64,000 bases of DNA from Folioceros fuciformis (lineage: Eukaryota; Anthocerotophyta; Anthocerotopsida; Anthocerotales). Below are positions 11,239 to 21,560 of the stretch, one piece after another. A program made the translations under genes and the position numbers. The notes under the pieces were generated by a model. The model searched no databases, was not told the origin of the DNA, and saw only the letters and a list, made by a program, of their open reading frames with translations. The number at the start of each line of letters is the position of its first letter. Within the stretch, counting starts at the first letter, position 1. Location of the stretch: NCBI GenBank assembly GCA_049999805.1, contig JBNGIO010006119.1, forward strand, positions 62,211 through 126,210, written 5' to 3'.

Positions 11239-12613
11239 TGCCGAGGTTGAGAAGGGGGAGGAAGTCTTGAATTACGGGAGGCTCAGGGAGGCGCCTTTGA
11301 TGAAGGCGGGGGCTCGGAGGGACCGGCACTCGGCGCTCAGGAGCCTAGGGCTGGTGACCAGAGACGGGGAGCGGAGGCCGTTTCGAGGCCATTTCTGCCG
11401 CCTGGTCCTGAGCCAGGAGTACGAGGTGGACGGCTGGGACTCGCAGCGGGGGCTCTTGCGGATCAATTCCCGCTACACGCTGTCTCTGCGGCCGGAGGTG
11501 GTGGGCGCCTTCATGGGTATCGACTTCACGGGTCCCGTTCCCGAGCAGCGCGCGGCCCAGGACAGGTTCCGGGAGCTGGAGCGCTACATTGTGCAGCAGC
11601 CGCGGACATGCAGGAACGTGCCGGCTCGGGCGCCGTCCCTGTCCAAGGGTCTGGCCGCGGACTGCCTCGAGCCCAGGCTTCGGGACTATATCAGGATGCG
11701 CAGGCCCGGGCTGGGATTCACCAACCCGGACCGCCAGCTCGCGCACACTCAAGTGTTCGCCTTCAAGGAGGAGCTCTACTCCAACAAGCGCTTCGACTGG
11801 GTGTCCACCAGGATCATCCGGATCGAGAACGTGCTAGACCAGGCCATCGGGCGCAGGTGCCGTCTCTCGGAGTCGCTCAGGGAGTTCCTGCTGCGGTATG
11901 TGGAGGAGGCCATGGATTACTTCTTCGAGGTGAGGGGAGACGCGGAGGTGGTGCATGCCGCCCCGATCCTGGGCCTGGAGCAGGGTGTGGGAAGCGTCGT
12001 CACTGGTAGGCGAGGGAAGGAGCTGCAGCAGCAGCAGCAGCAACACGGATATGGGTCGGGTCCTGGTCCCGGTGCTGGAACGAGGAAGCGTGTGGGAAGG
12101 CCCGCTAGCGTTGTGGGTCGGGAGATGGGGGAAGCTTGGGAGGGGAGGAACAAGATGCCCAAGATCGAAGTCGCCGACGAGGAGTTTGTCCATGTCCCGG
12201 TCCAACTGCTGCAGCCTGAGATCGAGAGTAATTCCGTGCTTGTGACTGGGAAGCGGGAACAGGAGGAGGCTTGCGAGTTGCTCAAGCGCGTGGAGGGCTT
12301 GGAGAGGAACGTCGAGTTGGAGAAGGCCAGGTGGGCAGACATTCTGAATAGAATTTCAGCCTTAGAGCAGCACCGAGATCCGGAGTACAGTAGTGAGAAG
12401 AGGGAAATCGAAAGGGAAAGGACGGAGCTCATGGCCGTGACAGACCTGCACGATGACTTAAGGTCAAGGGATCAGGATGCCGAAACGAATTCCACCAGGT
12501 TGGGCAGATTTATGGAAGCCATGAAAACCATGGTCAGCCCCGCGCTTTTCTTCGGGACTCGGAACGGGAGAAAGGCTTGTCACGTGGTTACAGCGTCCCT
12601 GAATAGATCATAG
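11147..12613 (+). CDS. Unrecognised protein with (EP/EH)n tract and C-terminal coiled coil
   Basis: A single uninterrupted frame of 488 codons from an ATG at 11147. I do not recognise the family. Visible parts: residues about 5-31 are an acidic Glu-Pro/Glu-His tract made by a hexanucleotide array; residues about 45-280 are a globular-looking block with well-mixed composition, including HFCRLVLSQEYEVDGWDSQ, RINSRYTLSLRPEVVGAF and RFDWVSTRIIRIENVLDQAI; then a Q6 run and Gly-Pro-rich linker; and from about residue 365 a heptad-like charged segment (EEACELLKRVEGLERNVELE...) that looks like a coiled coil. There is no signal peptide or membrane segment. The globular block argues for a real gene rather than a chance frame, but unseen introns at the 3' end are possible. 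Confidence 0.7.
11162..11240 (+). repeat. GAGCCC/GAGCAC array inside coding sequence
   Basis: About 13 hexanucleotide units encoding alternating Glu-Pro and Glu-His dipeptides near the N-terminus of the 11147-12613 protein. Confidence 0.95.
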
Positions 12614-13146
12614 CCTGGCTGATCAAAATGCTTATACATGATTTCATCTGCAGCTTGGGCCGTTTCAGAGCCAGCTATCACAAGTTCGACTCCTCGCACG
12701 GGCACCTCACCCTTTGTACGTGTACACTTCAGAGCCTTTTTCTGCTTGGAGATGCAAGGGACTGACAAGTCTGCAGCAGAAAGGCCAAGGCTAGATGCTG
12801 CAGGAAGTCCCCAAAAAAGGCCTATTCGAATCTCCGCAAATCGAGCTGGTGTGAACGCGCATGTGAAGCTTAAAAGAAACTCCAAATTTGAAATGTTGTC
12901 CACGTAACAAATTGTAGACGTTGGCGACCCCTATTCGCAATGATGTACATACATACTGCATGTATATACATATTTATAGGGTTGCGAACCGCCAGCGATT
13001 ATTTGGAATTTTTTGTGTCACTGGCCATCGAAGTCCTACTCTTGGCGTCGGCCGGCGTTCACTTGTAACAGGAAGGCGGCGGAGCACAGGTTGCCGGAAT
13101 TGTGTGGGAGCGCATCTCGGAGGTGGTGTTGACGGTGCTAGTCGCC
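12614..13146. other. Short intergenic spacer
   Basis: Between two tandem plus-strand genes. Open frames exist on both strands at about 12580-12907, but the minus-strand one lacks an ATG and neither resembles a known family. Confidence 0.4.
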
Positions 13147-13632
13147 ATGAATTTGGGTGGGGTTTTCAAGCAAAAGAAGCAGAGTTCCATCAACAGATTC
13201 AAGAAGCCAGGTGATGGCAGCCCTCCCAGCGCAGATCAGGTCAAGCCAGGAGGCTTTCAACTCAAGGAGGGATTGAGGACGGGAGAAACCGCTACTATGA
13301 TGCGCACATTCCGTAAGTGTCTGAGCTTTCTAATGAGGATTTCCCGCCACGCATGGAGGTCGCTCGCTCGTCTGTTATTAAGCTTGCCTTTTCTCGTAAC
13401 TCCGTCTCTGACGGATGCGCGCCCTGGCCTGTTTGATGCAGAAGGGTACGATGTGGAGGAGACCTTGAAGGATTTCGACCTCAACATGAAGTTTGGCCCT
13501 TGCCTGGGGCTGTCCAGACTAGATCGCTGGAACAGGGCGGAGAGCATGGGGCTCAACCCGCCTCCGCTGGTGAAGCAAATACTAGAGGATTCTGCTGACC
13601 TCTCACAGTGCTTGTGGGAGGGAAGGGTTTAG
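13147..13632 (+). CDS. POLD4: DNA polymerase delta subunit 4 (p12-like)
   Basis: Smallest accessory subunit of replicative DNA polymerase delta; in the nucleus it stabilises the holoenzyme and contacts PCNA. The ATG at 13147 gives MNLGGVFKQKKQSSINRFKK, matching the basic PCNA-binding start of plant homologues. A strong donor (C|GTAAGT) at 13312/13313 and an acceptor ending at 13441 remove 129 bases, which would otherwise encode a hydrophobic insert foreign to the family. The spliced product of 118 residues is the normal plant length. The C-terminal half is diagnostic: LKDFDLNMKFGPCLGLSRLD, then RWNRAESMGLNPPP, and the terminal CLWEGRV. Without splicing the frame is also open, so intron retention would yield a longer in-frame isoform. 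Confidence 0.93.
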   Translation: MNLGGVFKQKKQSSINRFKKPGDGSPPSADQVKPGGFQLKEGLRTGETATMMRTFRKCLSFLMRISRHAWRSLARLLLSLPFLVTPSLTDARPGLFDAEGYDVEETLKDFDLNMKFGPCLGLSRLDRWNRAESMGLNPPPLVKQILEDSADLSQCLWEGRV

Positions 13633-14340
13633 CAGCGTTCTCATTTTATTGGTTAGGCTTGGGGAGCTCCTTCTTGTGCTCCTTTGTACAGCTAGGGTTA
13701 GCGCGTCTTGTTAGCTTCTGTTAACACAAAACATAGCCAGTTGCAAGCAGGTTTGAGATCGGTGCCCACATATCGTCACTCTCAAGTGTTGTTCAGGTGC
13801 AACCCTGAGAGAAGGTGCAGCTTATTGTGACGTGCACCTGGAGATCACTCTCCGTTGCTTGTTTACAGCCAAGCAAGGCAAGGGAAGCAGGGGTATTTAC
13901 AATCGGCGCAGAAAGAGTAGCTCGCACGTTGGCGAACGTAGGCTGACGGCAAGGCTTCGTTCACCTTGGTCGTGGATATAATTCCTTGTAGCCTTATAGG
14001 CTTCTTAGCATTTCTACAACATAGTCTAAACCCTCATACAGTTGACCACTTTGTGCCTGATAGATATTGTACCTCCAGCAATTAAGTACTGTATGTGGAT
14101 TTACGTTGAGCCTCCATGTTTTCGCCAGTATGAAAAATTCTTGACAGATGTTATTATTCGAATATGTGAATGCCTTGAAAAAAACTTTAAACAAATACCA
14201 CCTAAAACATCATAGACCGGAGAAAGGGCCTACCTACCACTAGGGTTGTTGGGGTTGTTGTCGCCACCCCTGCTGACAATGTTGTTGTTTTGTATATAGC
14301 ATTAGCCTGTTGTTCTGTATATAGCATTAGCCAATGCTCG
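13633..14340. other. 3' flank of POLD4 and start of repeat block
   Basis: No gene seen. A direct repeat of about 25 bp sits at 14285-14333 (TGTATATAGCATTAGCC twice), just before the retroelement fragments begin. Confidence 0.45.
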
Positions 14341-14344
14341 TTAT

Positions 14345-14530
14345 AGACCAATAGAAAGCGGAAGATGAAGATTATTTTTCCTGTTGTAAACTACCTTTGT
14401 GCAAGACTTCGAAAACTTGAAAAATCCCTTGCACATGGCCCCGTGGGCCTCAATGGCAAGGGGCACAAAGATGTGTCTAGCCTGAAGAGAGGTGTACTTG
14501 TGAACCTTCGCCAACGCACTCCACTCTACC
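14345..14530 (-). mobile_element. Fragment of reverse-transcriptase element, C-terminal end
   Basis: The minus-strand frame reads ARHIFVPLAIEAHGAMCKGF followed by FFKFSKSC. This is clearly homologous to the C-terminal part of the element at 18589-21560 (HLFIPLAIETHGAMSKDFSK). It is in the opposite orientation and isolated from any upstream RT domain, so it is a truncated relic. Confidence 0.75.
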
Positions 14531-14553
14531 GCCCAAACTGAAGAGTTGGGAAT

Positions 14554-14713
14554 AACCAGGTCAGTAATAAAACTTGTTGATCTCGAAGACAAACACCATT
14601 AAGTAGACTTGTAGAATAACATGCTTGAAGAAAGTGACCTCATATGGAGTTCATTACAACCAGGTCAGTAATAAAACTTGTTGATCTCGAAGACAAACAC
14701 CATTAAGTAGACT
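14554..14713. repeat. Direct duplication, 56-bp unit
   Basis: A unit beginning AACCAGGTCAGTAATAAAAC occurs at 14554-14609 and again at 14658-14713, 104 bp apart, essentially identical. A shorter duplicated motif (AAGCCAACCTCCTTGGCCAA) follows at about 14740-14785. Confidence 0.9.
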
Positions 14714-15794
14714 GTACAAGCGCACCCTGAAGGACAAAAAGCCAACCTCCTTGGCCAAGGAATACATGAACAAAGCCAACCTCCTTGGCCAAAGCAACCA
14801 AAGTTTTTATTATATCTTTAATTAAAAGCAAATATTTTATTTAGGAAGGGAAACTAATATTTCAATCAATCCCAACTATAGTTTTAGAAAAGAGTTCTCT
14901 TTATGTTAGTCTCTATGAAGAGAATGGAAAGAATCCCATCTTAAGAGGAAGCTTACTTACAAATTGCTCAGTTAAGGTGGTTTGGCATAAGGCCGGGCTT
15001 GGACCTGGGCTCCACGAGAGACAAGAGAACTTGAACTTGTTGAACAAGGTGTATCACATCCCCCTCATTTTAGCTCTTGCAAGGGAGCACACAATTCAAA
15101 CTTTCGGTGTTGAAATTAGGTACCCCTAGTTGTACCCGAGTTAGAGAACTTGGTTGTGCCTGAAATCCCATACACAATGTGGAGTCGTAAGCATCTCGTA
15201 CGCTTATCAAAGTAGTTTTCTCTATTCTCGCATGAGTATTTTTAGCTATGGCTTCCGATAGTGTGTTCATTTTTCTAGTGTGGCTACTTCTTAACAGGTT
15301 TAAGAAGAGGCAAGGCGTAGCCCCAAAGCATTCTTCTTTTCCCTAAGAAACCTCCTAGTGTGGTTTAGGACAGGGGTAGGGTGTCGCGCCATAGCCTTCA
15401 TCTTTGCCCTTTAGAGGCTTATTTTAGCCTTGTTCAATAGCCATCACACTACTTTTTTACACTGTATGGGCTACACGAGGTCTTGAGACCTTTTTCTTTA
15501 TACCTCTTCCTATTACGCACTAGCCACTGGGGAAGATTGGCCTTATTTTCTTATCGTGTGAGCTTGGGTAAGAGAGGGGTACCAAGGCATGCATCTGACA
15601 CTTCTATGTCCCACAATAAACTCTACCATGGGCATAGGACTGGGAGCATGGTGCAACACAATGTTGCATGGATGTTGCATTTTTCCTAGACACATATTGG
15701 GAGACTATGTGAGAATGGGTGTATAAGCCTTGCAACATACGAATCTACTCCTATAATGGGTATATCTACAACCAATGATGCATATACAAACGTT

Positions 15795-15979
15795 GTTTAT
15801 AGTGAGTAGTACACCAAGGAACGAACATGGAGACCTTGCCAATACTTAAATTAGTCATGATGTACATGCAGTTTATAGTGAGTAGTACACCAAGGAACGA
15901 ACATGCAGACCTTGCCAATACTTAAATTAGTCATGATGTACATGCAGACCTTGCCAATACTTAAATTAGTCATGATGTA
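15795..15979. repeat. Nested tandem repeat, 76-bp and 39-bp periods
   Basis: A 76-bp unit starting GTTTATAGTGAGTAGTACAC at 15795 is repeated at 15871. Its second half, starting CATGCAGACCTTGCC, is then repeated once more at 15941 with a 39-bp period. Copies are nearly identical, so the expansion is recent. Confidence 0.92.
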
Positions 15980-16360
15980 GCGAATCACAAGATTCTGGCT
16001 TTCTATGTTACTTGCAAACAAGTTCATGTGCGGTATTCAAAGGTTGTCCACCGTTCATTGTAGAGCATTGTACCCTGCAATTGGGAGTCTTTGTATGAAC
16101 AAGTCACCGTGTTGGGCCCACAAGTTTGTGATTAGTAAAGCGGCTGGAGTATTTGTATTCAACTAACTTATAGCAAGGTTAGTTATTGAAGTTTCAGCCA
16201 ACATCGATATCCTAGGCAACAAAATGCAGGGAAATGTATGCAGATGATTGCGGTTGTTGCTTGTGGTCTAGTTTGAAAGGTTAGGATGAAATCTATACTA
16301 CTTGTTAAGTATGTGTGGAGTTATGTAGATGGATCCATCCCATAACCACCTACCACAACA

Positions 16361-16416
16361 ACAAAGGGAGGGAAGGATATATCGGCACATGCCGATATAT
16401 CCTTCCCTCCCTTTGT
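16361..16416. repeat. Perfect 27-bp inverted repeat (hairpin)
   Basis: The left arm 16361-16387 and right arm 16390-16416 are exact reverse complements separated by 2 bp. The arms contain GGGAGGGAAGGATATATCGG. It lies just upstream of a copia relic. Function unknown. Confidence 0.95.
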
Positions 16417-16429
16417 ATAACAATGTATG

Positions 16430-17400
16430 TATAACACTTGTTATTAATGGTCTCTCTGAAGATCTTCTTCATGACGTGGAATCCCTCATCAAACCAAGTG
16501 AGATATAGGAACAACTTGTGAACACCTATCAAGTATACAATGTTATGACTTTGTGTGCTCTTCAATTGAAATTCTATGGACTCAAGATAAAAGAGGGGGA
16601 TAGGGTGCTATCACATACCAATAAATTCTACCTTCTCCAAGCTTAGATTGCTGCTATAGTCACCAAGATGGAAGAGATCGATGTAGTGGCCCTGTTGCTT
16701 ACAAGTCTTCGGAATCCTCCTAGCTACTAGAATTTTGTGTCTTCTTATAATACTCCCACCATGACAGCCACCACAAATGTTGCTGGACACACCTCCACAC
16801 TCACCCTTGACAAGGTGATTGATGCATTATACCAAGAAGAGCGAAGTAGTATCATGTCAAAGTGTGGACTCAAGTCCAAAGTTGATAGAGTGTGTTCTCT
16901 GCTTCCCGTAGTAGACCATTCTGAAGGGACAAGCCAAGAAACTCGCAAGGGCCATGAAGTAGATTCTTCCACCATTAAACATAAAAGGCATGTGTAATTG
17001 GTACAATATCCTTGCCCATTGGGTGAAGGAGTCTTACAAAAAGAAAGATGAAAAGCCCTATAAGGTTCTCAAAACTGCAACAACTACCACTATTAGGAAC
17101 AAATCCTCAGTTGGAGACTCTTATAAACTTGTGGTAAAAACATAAATTGCTTGCCTTACCTCATCAACTTATGACAAGTTGTTTTGGTTTCTTGACTCTA
17201 GAGCCACAACACACACATATTGGGATGAGTCCTTCTTCACTAGTTTGCAACTCATATCAAGTGTGGTGGTGATAAGTTTACCCTCAATCCTTGGTCAAGG
17301 TTATTACAATTTCAAGTTGTGAGACGAGACTATCCTTACCTTACTTGATGTCCTTCATGGTAACCCTATGTATAATAGCATACCTCTCGTTATGCCCATC
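16430..17400 (+). mobile_element. Degenerate Ty1/copia retrotransposon (gag and protease region)
   Basis: A broken frame shows the copia gag domain (UBN2 type): NGLSEDLLHDVESLIKPSEI, LKFYGLKIKEGDRVLSHTNK, then TLTLDKVIDALYQEE. About 450 bp further is WFLDSRATTHT, a decayed form of the protease motif WFLDSGATSHM with Gly changed to Arg. Several in-frame stops interrupt it (for example TAG where Trp is expected in IWEQL). No integrase, RT or LTRs were found, so this is a fossil fragment. Confidence 0.8.
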
Positions 17401-18044
17401 GGTGTTTGGTTTTTATGCTCAGTAACACCACTTTGTTTCTGCATGTAACGAAACCAAACTGACATATGAGTTACCAGAGGCAAAACCTCTCAAAGCAATT
17501 GCTATTTGCTTATCTACACATAGAATCCAATGAGCAATAGAACTCAAACTAGGAATTTCTTGTGGCATTAAATTGTCTCAAACCAGGAAGCAAATGTAGC
17601 TAAATGAATTGGGTGTGAACCTAACAAACCTTGAGAATCCTTGTGGATTAGAATGAGCTACAAAGCCCCTTTCTAGAGGCCACAAATCTTTAACTTTAGG
17701 CCTAATGTGAAACTCCCATGAGTGCTTTCTATACACAAGGTAGGAGGTATTTGACCCATAGTACAAATATTGCAAGAAGGTCATTGATTACAGAAGATAT
17801 TCCTTGCATATCCTCCTCCATACTTGTTGAAAGTGTAGAAATTATGGATTCGACAACATTGTGAGCACAGAGGTTTGCACAGAAACCCAAGTTTTCCATG
17901 GTGCTAATTGTCGAGAATGAGCCCTGCATAGAGGAGTGTTGGTCATGTCGTCTATGTGATAATCGACGATGTAAAATGTGCTAATGCAATTTTTGGGCAC
18001 ATGGAATCCACCCAAAACACAACGAAGCAGGAGCAAGAGGAGCG
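17401..18044. other. AT-rich sequence in the repeat block
   Basis: No gene recognised; probably eroded transposon sequence. Confidence 0.35.
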
Positions 18045-18160
18045 GAGTGGGAGCAAGTTGCGGCGAGGAGCGGGAGTAGGTTACGGCGAGGAGGGGGAGT
18101 AGGTTACGGCGAGGAGCGGGAGTAGGTTACGGCGAGGAGTAGGAGCAGGTTACGACGGGG
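18045..18160. repeat. 23-bp tandem repeat, about 5 copies
   Basis: The unit GAGTAGGTTACGGCGAGGAG(CGG) recurs with exact 23-bp spacing (marker positions 18053, 18076, 18099, 18122, 18145), with more divergence in the outer copies. Confidence 0.93.
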
Positions 18161-18588
18161 CCGTAGGGGCCCGTGGCCGTAGAGGCTTGTGGCTGTAAAG
18201 GCGGGGGTGCAAGGCCCTGTAGGCCCCGTGGCTCGTGGGCGCCCGATGGCCCTCTCTGGGGCCGGGCTTCTTGTGGGGCCGGTCCAGGCTTGGCAACGGG
18301 GCAAGGTTTGGCAGACCTAAGGGGTTTGTCGCACTCCAATTTGCAATCCTCTGGTCCAGGTGGAGTTAGGTTTGGTGGATCTTTCGTCCTTTTTGTTATT
18401 TTCTTTGTGTTATGGTTTCTTATGGGATTCGAAATTTCTGATTGGCCTAGAGATTTTTGGAGACCTTTAGTTCCACAGTATTTTTGCGTTTTGGTATTTG
18501 GGGCTGGAAGCGAGAATTATGTAGATAGGTTGGAGCTGACAAGATGTTTACTATTGGTCTCTCTATGGCATTCTAATTTTGTTCACTT

Positions 18589-21560
18589 ATGGCTCCTCAT
18601 TCTTCCACGCCACCCAAGGATACCCCGTGTCCCATATGCAACAATTTGTTCAAAGGGGTGATGGGGGTACGGTGTCACTTAGTTAAAGCACACAAGGACT
18701 TTGATCGGACTCTTTAGGAGCTACAGGTCATGGGTGCTTCTTCCATTGCTGCTACTCCTTCAACTTCTCCTCCGAGTGGGCCCCTTGCTCCCTCGCAGGA
18801 ATCTTGGTTGTGGTTGCAAGTGCAAGCTCCCCATCTTCTGGCCCTTTATAAGACCCGTCTTCTGGAGCCACGTTTGTTTCAACATCTCCCTAGGTGTTTG
18901 CATGACGATGTTCGTCTTGCATACAAGTTGCCATTGGAGCGCCTTACTTCGGACCCCAGGAATGAGGTAGCATGGACATTGTTCTTCTTTTTTCCCAGGT
19001 GGTGCCTTCGTTGTTCCAGGAGCGGCCTTTTGTATCACAAAAAAGTGGCGTCCTGCCTTCGTCGGTTCTAGGTTGGGGATTGGGAGGCTTTCCAAGTGGA
19101 GGTAGGCTGCGCCGTGAGATCAAGGTTGGAGTCCGCCAAATTAGATCAGGTTCATCAAAATCCCTCGAAGGCGAGTCTCAAGAGATGTCTGTTACTTGGT
19201 CGGGCGGGGGAGTTTGCTAGAGCCACCAGGGCCCTTCGACCGGAGCAAGTGGCATCGCCCTCGGAGGAGACCATCGCCACCCTTCGTGCTTTGCGTCTAG
19301 GCCCGGGTGATCCCATCCCTCAGGAGGTTCTACAATTTTTGCCCGAGCAACCTTTTTGCCTTGATCGGGTTGTATTCGGTCAAGCTCTCGTCACCGCACC
19401 AAGACTTTCTTCTGGTGGCCTATCCGGGACGGTCTCTGATCACCTCTGGGACTACTTTGCTCCGGAGGACCCTTCTAGTGGCTTCTCTAAGCTTTTTTCC
19501 TTAGTGGCTCCTATGGTGCGGGGTGAGACTCCCCCTCGAATTGCTATGGTTCTAGGCACAAGCAAGCTATTGGCTTTGGAGAAACCCACCCCGGGAGTGT
19601 GCCCCATCGCAGTGGGCGAGGTGTTCTTGCAGCTCATTAGCCGCAACATTGCTCTCCAGCTCAGAGGGTAGCTTGAAGCCCACTTCAGCCCCCACCAATT
19701 CAGGAGTGCTACTCTGAGGGCTGTGAGACGATGGCCTTTTGGGTTTGAGTGGTCTTGGAATTGCATCTAGATTGGGTTGCCTTGCAAGTTGATGTGGAGA
19801 ATGCCTTCAATACCGTCTCTAGGGGTCGTTATTTTCAACGAGCTAGAGATTGTTGGGGTCTTTTGGAGTCTATTATCCCCTTCGTCCGCTCCTTCTATGA
19901 TGCTCCGTCTAATCTTTACTTTCAACATAGGCCCATAGTGGAGGAGGTCTCAATGATCAACTCGGCAACAGGTACACGCTAGGGGATCCCTTAGGAGGGG
20001 CTCTCTTTACTATGGCTCACTTCAGAGCCCTTTCAATTACCGCTTCTATCGTAGGGGGTTGTCTCTTCCCATATGTGACCGATGACACCCATTTCTTGGG
20101 TCTAGGGGATAAGGTTAAAGGAAGCCTTTGAGCTTTTCTCAAAAGAGCTCTTACGCTTAGGCCTAAAAGTCAAGATTTCCAAGTGTAAGATTTGGTCTCT
20201 ATCTAGTATTACTCCATCTCTACAATTTCCATAGGGGAACATTGATTCTCCGTTGGGGATCCATGTCCTGGGGGTCCTCGTTGGCCCCCCCCCCGACTTC
20301 ATCTGCGAATTTGTGGATGCAGCTTTGACGGAGGATTTGGTGCACATTGAGGACCTTTATCAGCTTGGGGACCCACATGTGACCTATGGCATCCTCTCCA
20401 CCTGCTTTGCGCGACGCCTTGAGTACCTCATCCGCACGGTGCTCCCATCCCCAGATTTTCTTTTCAAACTAAGGGACTTCGACAAGTAGGTATTAAAAGA
20501 ATTAGGGGACGGCGCCAACTGCTTTTCTTGGAAGTTGGGCGCTCTCTATCCCAGCTTTAGTGACTCGCTTCTCCATCAGACTCAGGCGTTTTGGAGGGTT
20601 TTGTCACAGGAGTTGAGGAGGGGCCATTCCCCCTCTAGGAGTCCCTTAGGAGGGCCTGGGATCTCTTATCCTCAAAAGCTAGATTGGTCATGCCTTCGTT
20701 TTCCTCCTTCCTATATGGGGGTATGAGGGGCTTCAAGCCACCCTTGTGGAAAAGCATTATGGGTAAGAGTTGCAAGCCCTCATGTTAGATTTCTCCATTG
20801 ACAAGCAGGCTCAGGCACGCCTTCGATCTTGTTCAGGGAAGGGCGTTGGCTCATGGCTGTTGGCCCGGCCATGCGTCCAGGCTTTTCGAATCATACCAGC
20901 TTCTTTCTCTACCGCGATGAGGTTCCGTCTTGGCTTGGTCTAGCCGTTGGCTTGGTCTCTCTCTTCTTGTGGCTGTGGGGTCTCCCTCGATGGGAGCCAC
21001 CTGGCGCATTGCCTTATTAGCGGGCAGCGCATCTCCACCCATAGTGTAGTGAGGGACGTTATGTTTTCTTTGGCCAAGAAGGGTGGCTTCTTCCCCTACA
21101 AGGAGTGCCTATATACCTTGCTAAACGGCGTCTCCCTCATTGCAGACCTTTTCTTGACCAAGGAGGACCAAGTTTCTGTAGTGGATGTGGTGGTCACAAA
21201 CCCCACTCGGACAACCATCAGCAAGCACATCATTATCAATCTCTGGGTTGGGAGGTAGAAGGAAGCACGATAAGAAGGACTTGCAAGTACAGGCCCATGC
21301 AGCAGGGTCACTTGTTCATCCCTCTTGCTATTGAAACGCATGGGGCCATGAGTAAGGATTTTTCCAAGTTTTTGAAGACATGTGCGAAGGCCCATCACAT
21401 CAGCGGGAGTAGTGTAGGGCTTCCTGTATCCAGCGTGGTGGCATTTTTGCGACAACGGGTTTCAATTGCGCTACAAAAGGACTTGGCAAACGCGATTTTT
21501 TAGACAACATCAAGCGCGGTGGATGCAGCTTGAGCTGCCTTGGTGGAAAGTAGGCCATAC
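18589..21560 (+). mobile_element. Degenerate non-LTR-type retroelement with C2H2 finger and reverse transcriptase
   Basis: Starting at ATG 18589 the frame encodes a C2H2 finger (CPICNNLF...CHLVKAH). It then has an alpha-helical region and the RT palm: CPIAVGEVF (about 19600), LQVDVENAFNTVSR (about 19780), RxGDPLGG with the Gln codon now TAG (19980), FPYVTDDTHFLG in place of YADD (about 20066) and the thumb region HVLGVLVG...YLIRTVLPS (20260-20450). The C-terminal part reads FIPLAIETHGAM (about 21310) and ends near 21540. At least five in-frame TAG stops and several frameshifts make it a pseudogene. No apurinic endonuclease domain or LTR was seen. The architecture resembles RT families I recall from algae, oomycetes and early land plants, but I cannot name the clade. 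Confidence 0.82.

Noticed and set aside
12580-12903. 107-codon minus-strand frame
   Set aside because: Begins without an ATG and overlaps the end of the plus-strand gene; no recognised domain.
15795-18160. Could the direct repeats be a CRISPR array?
   Set aside because: Units are contiguous tandem duplications without unique spacers, in a plant genome.
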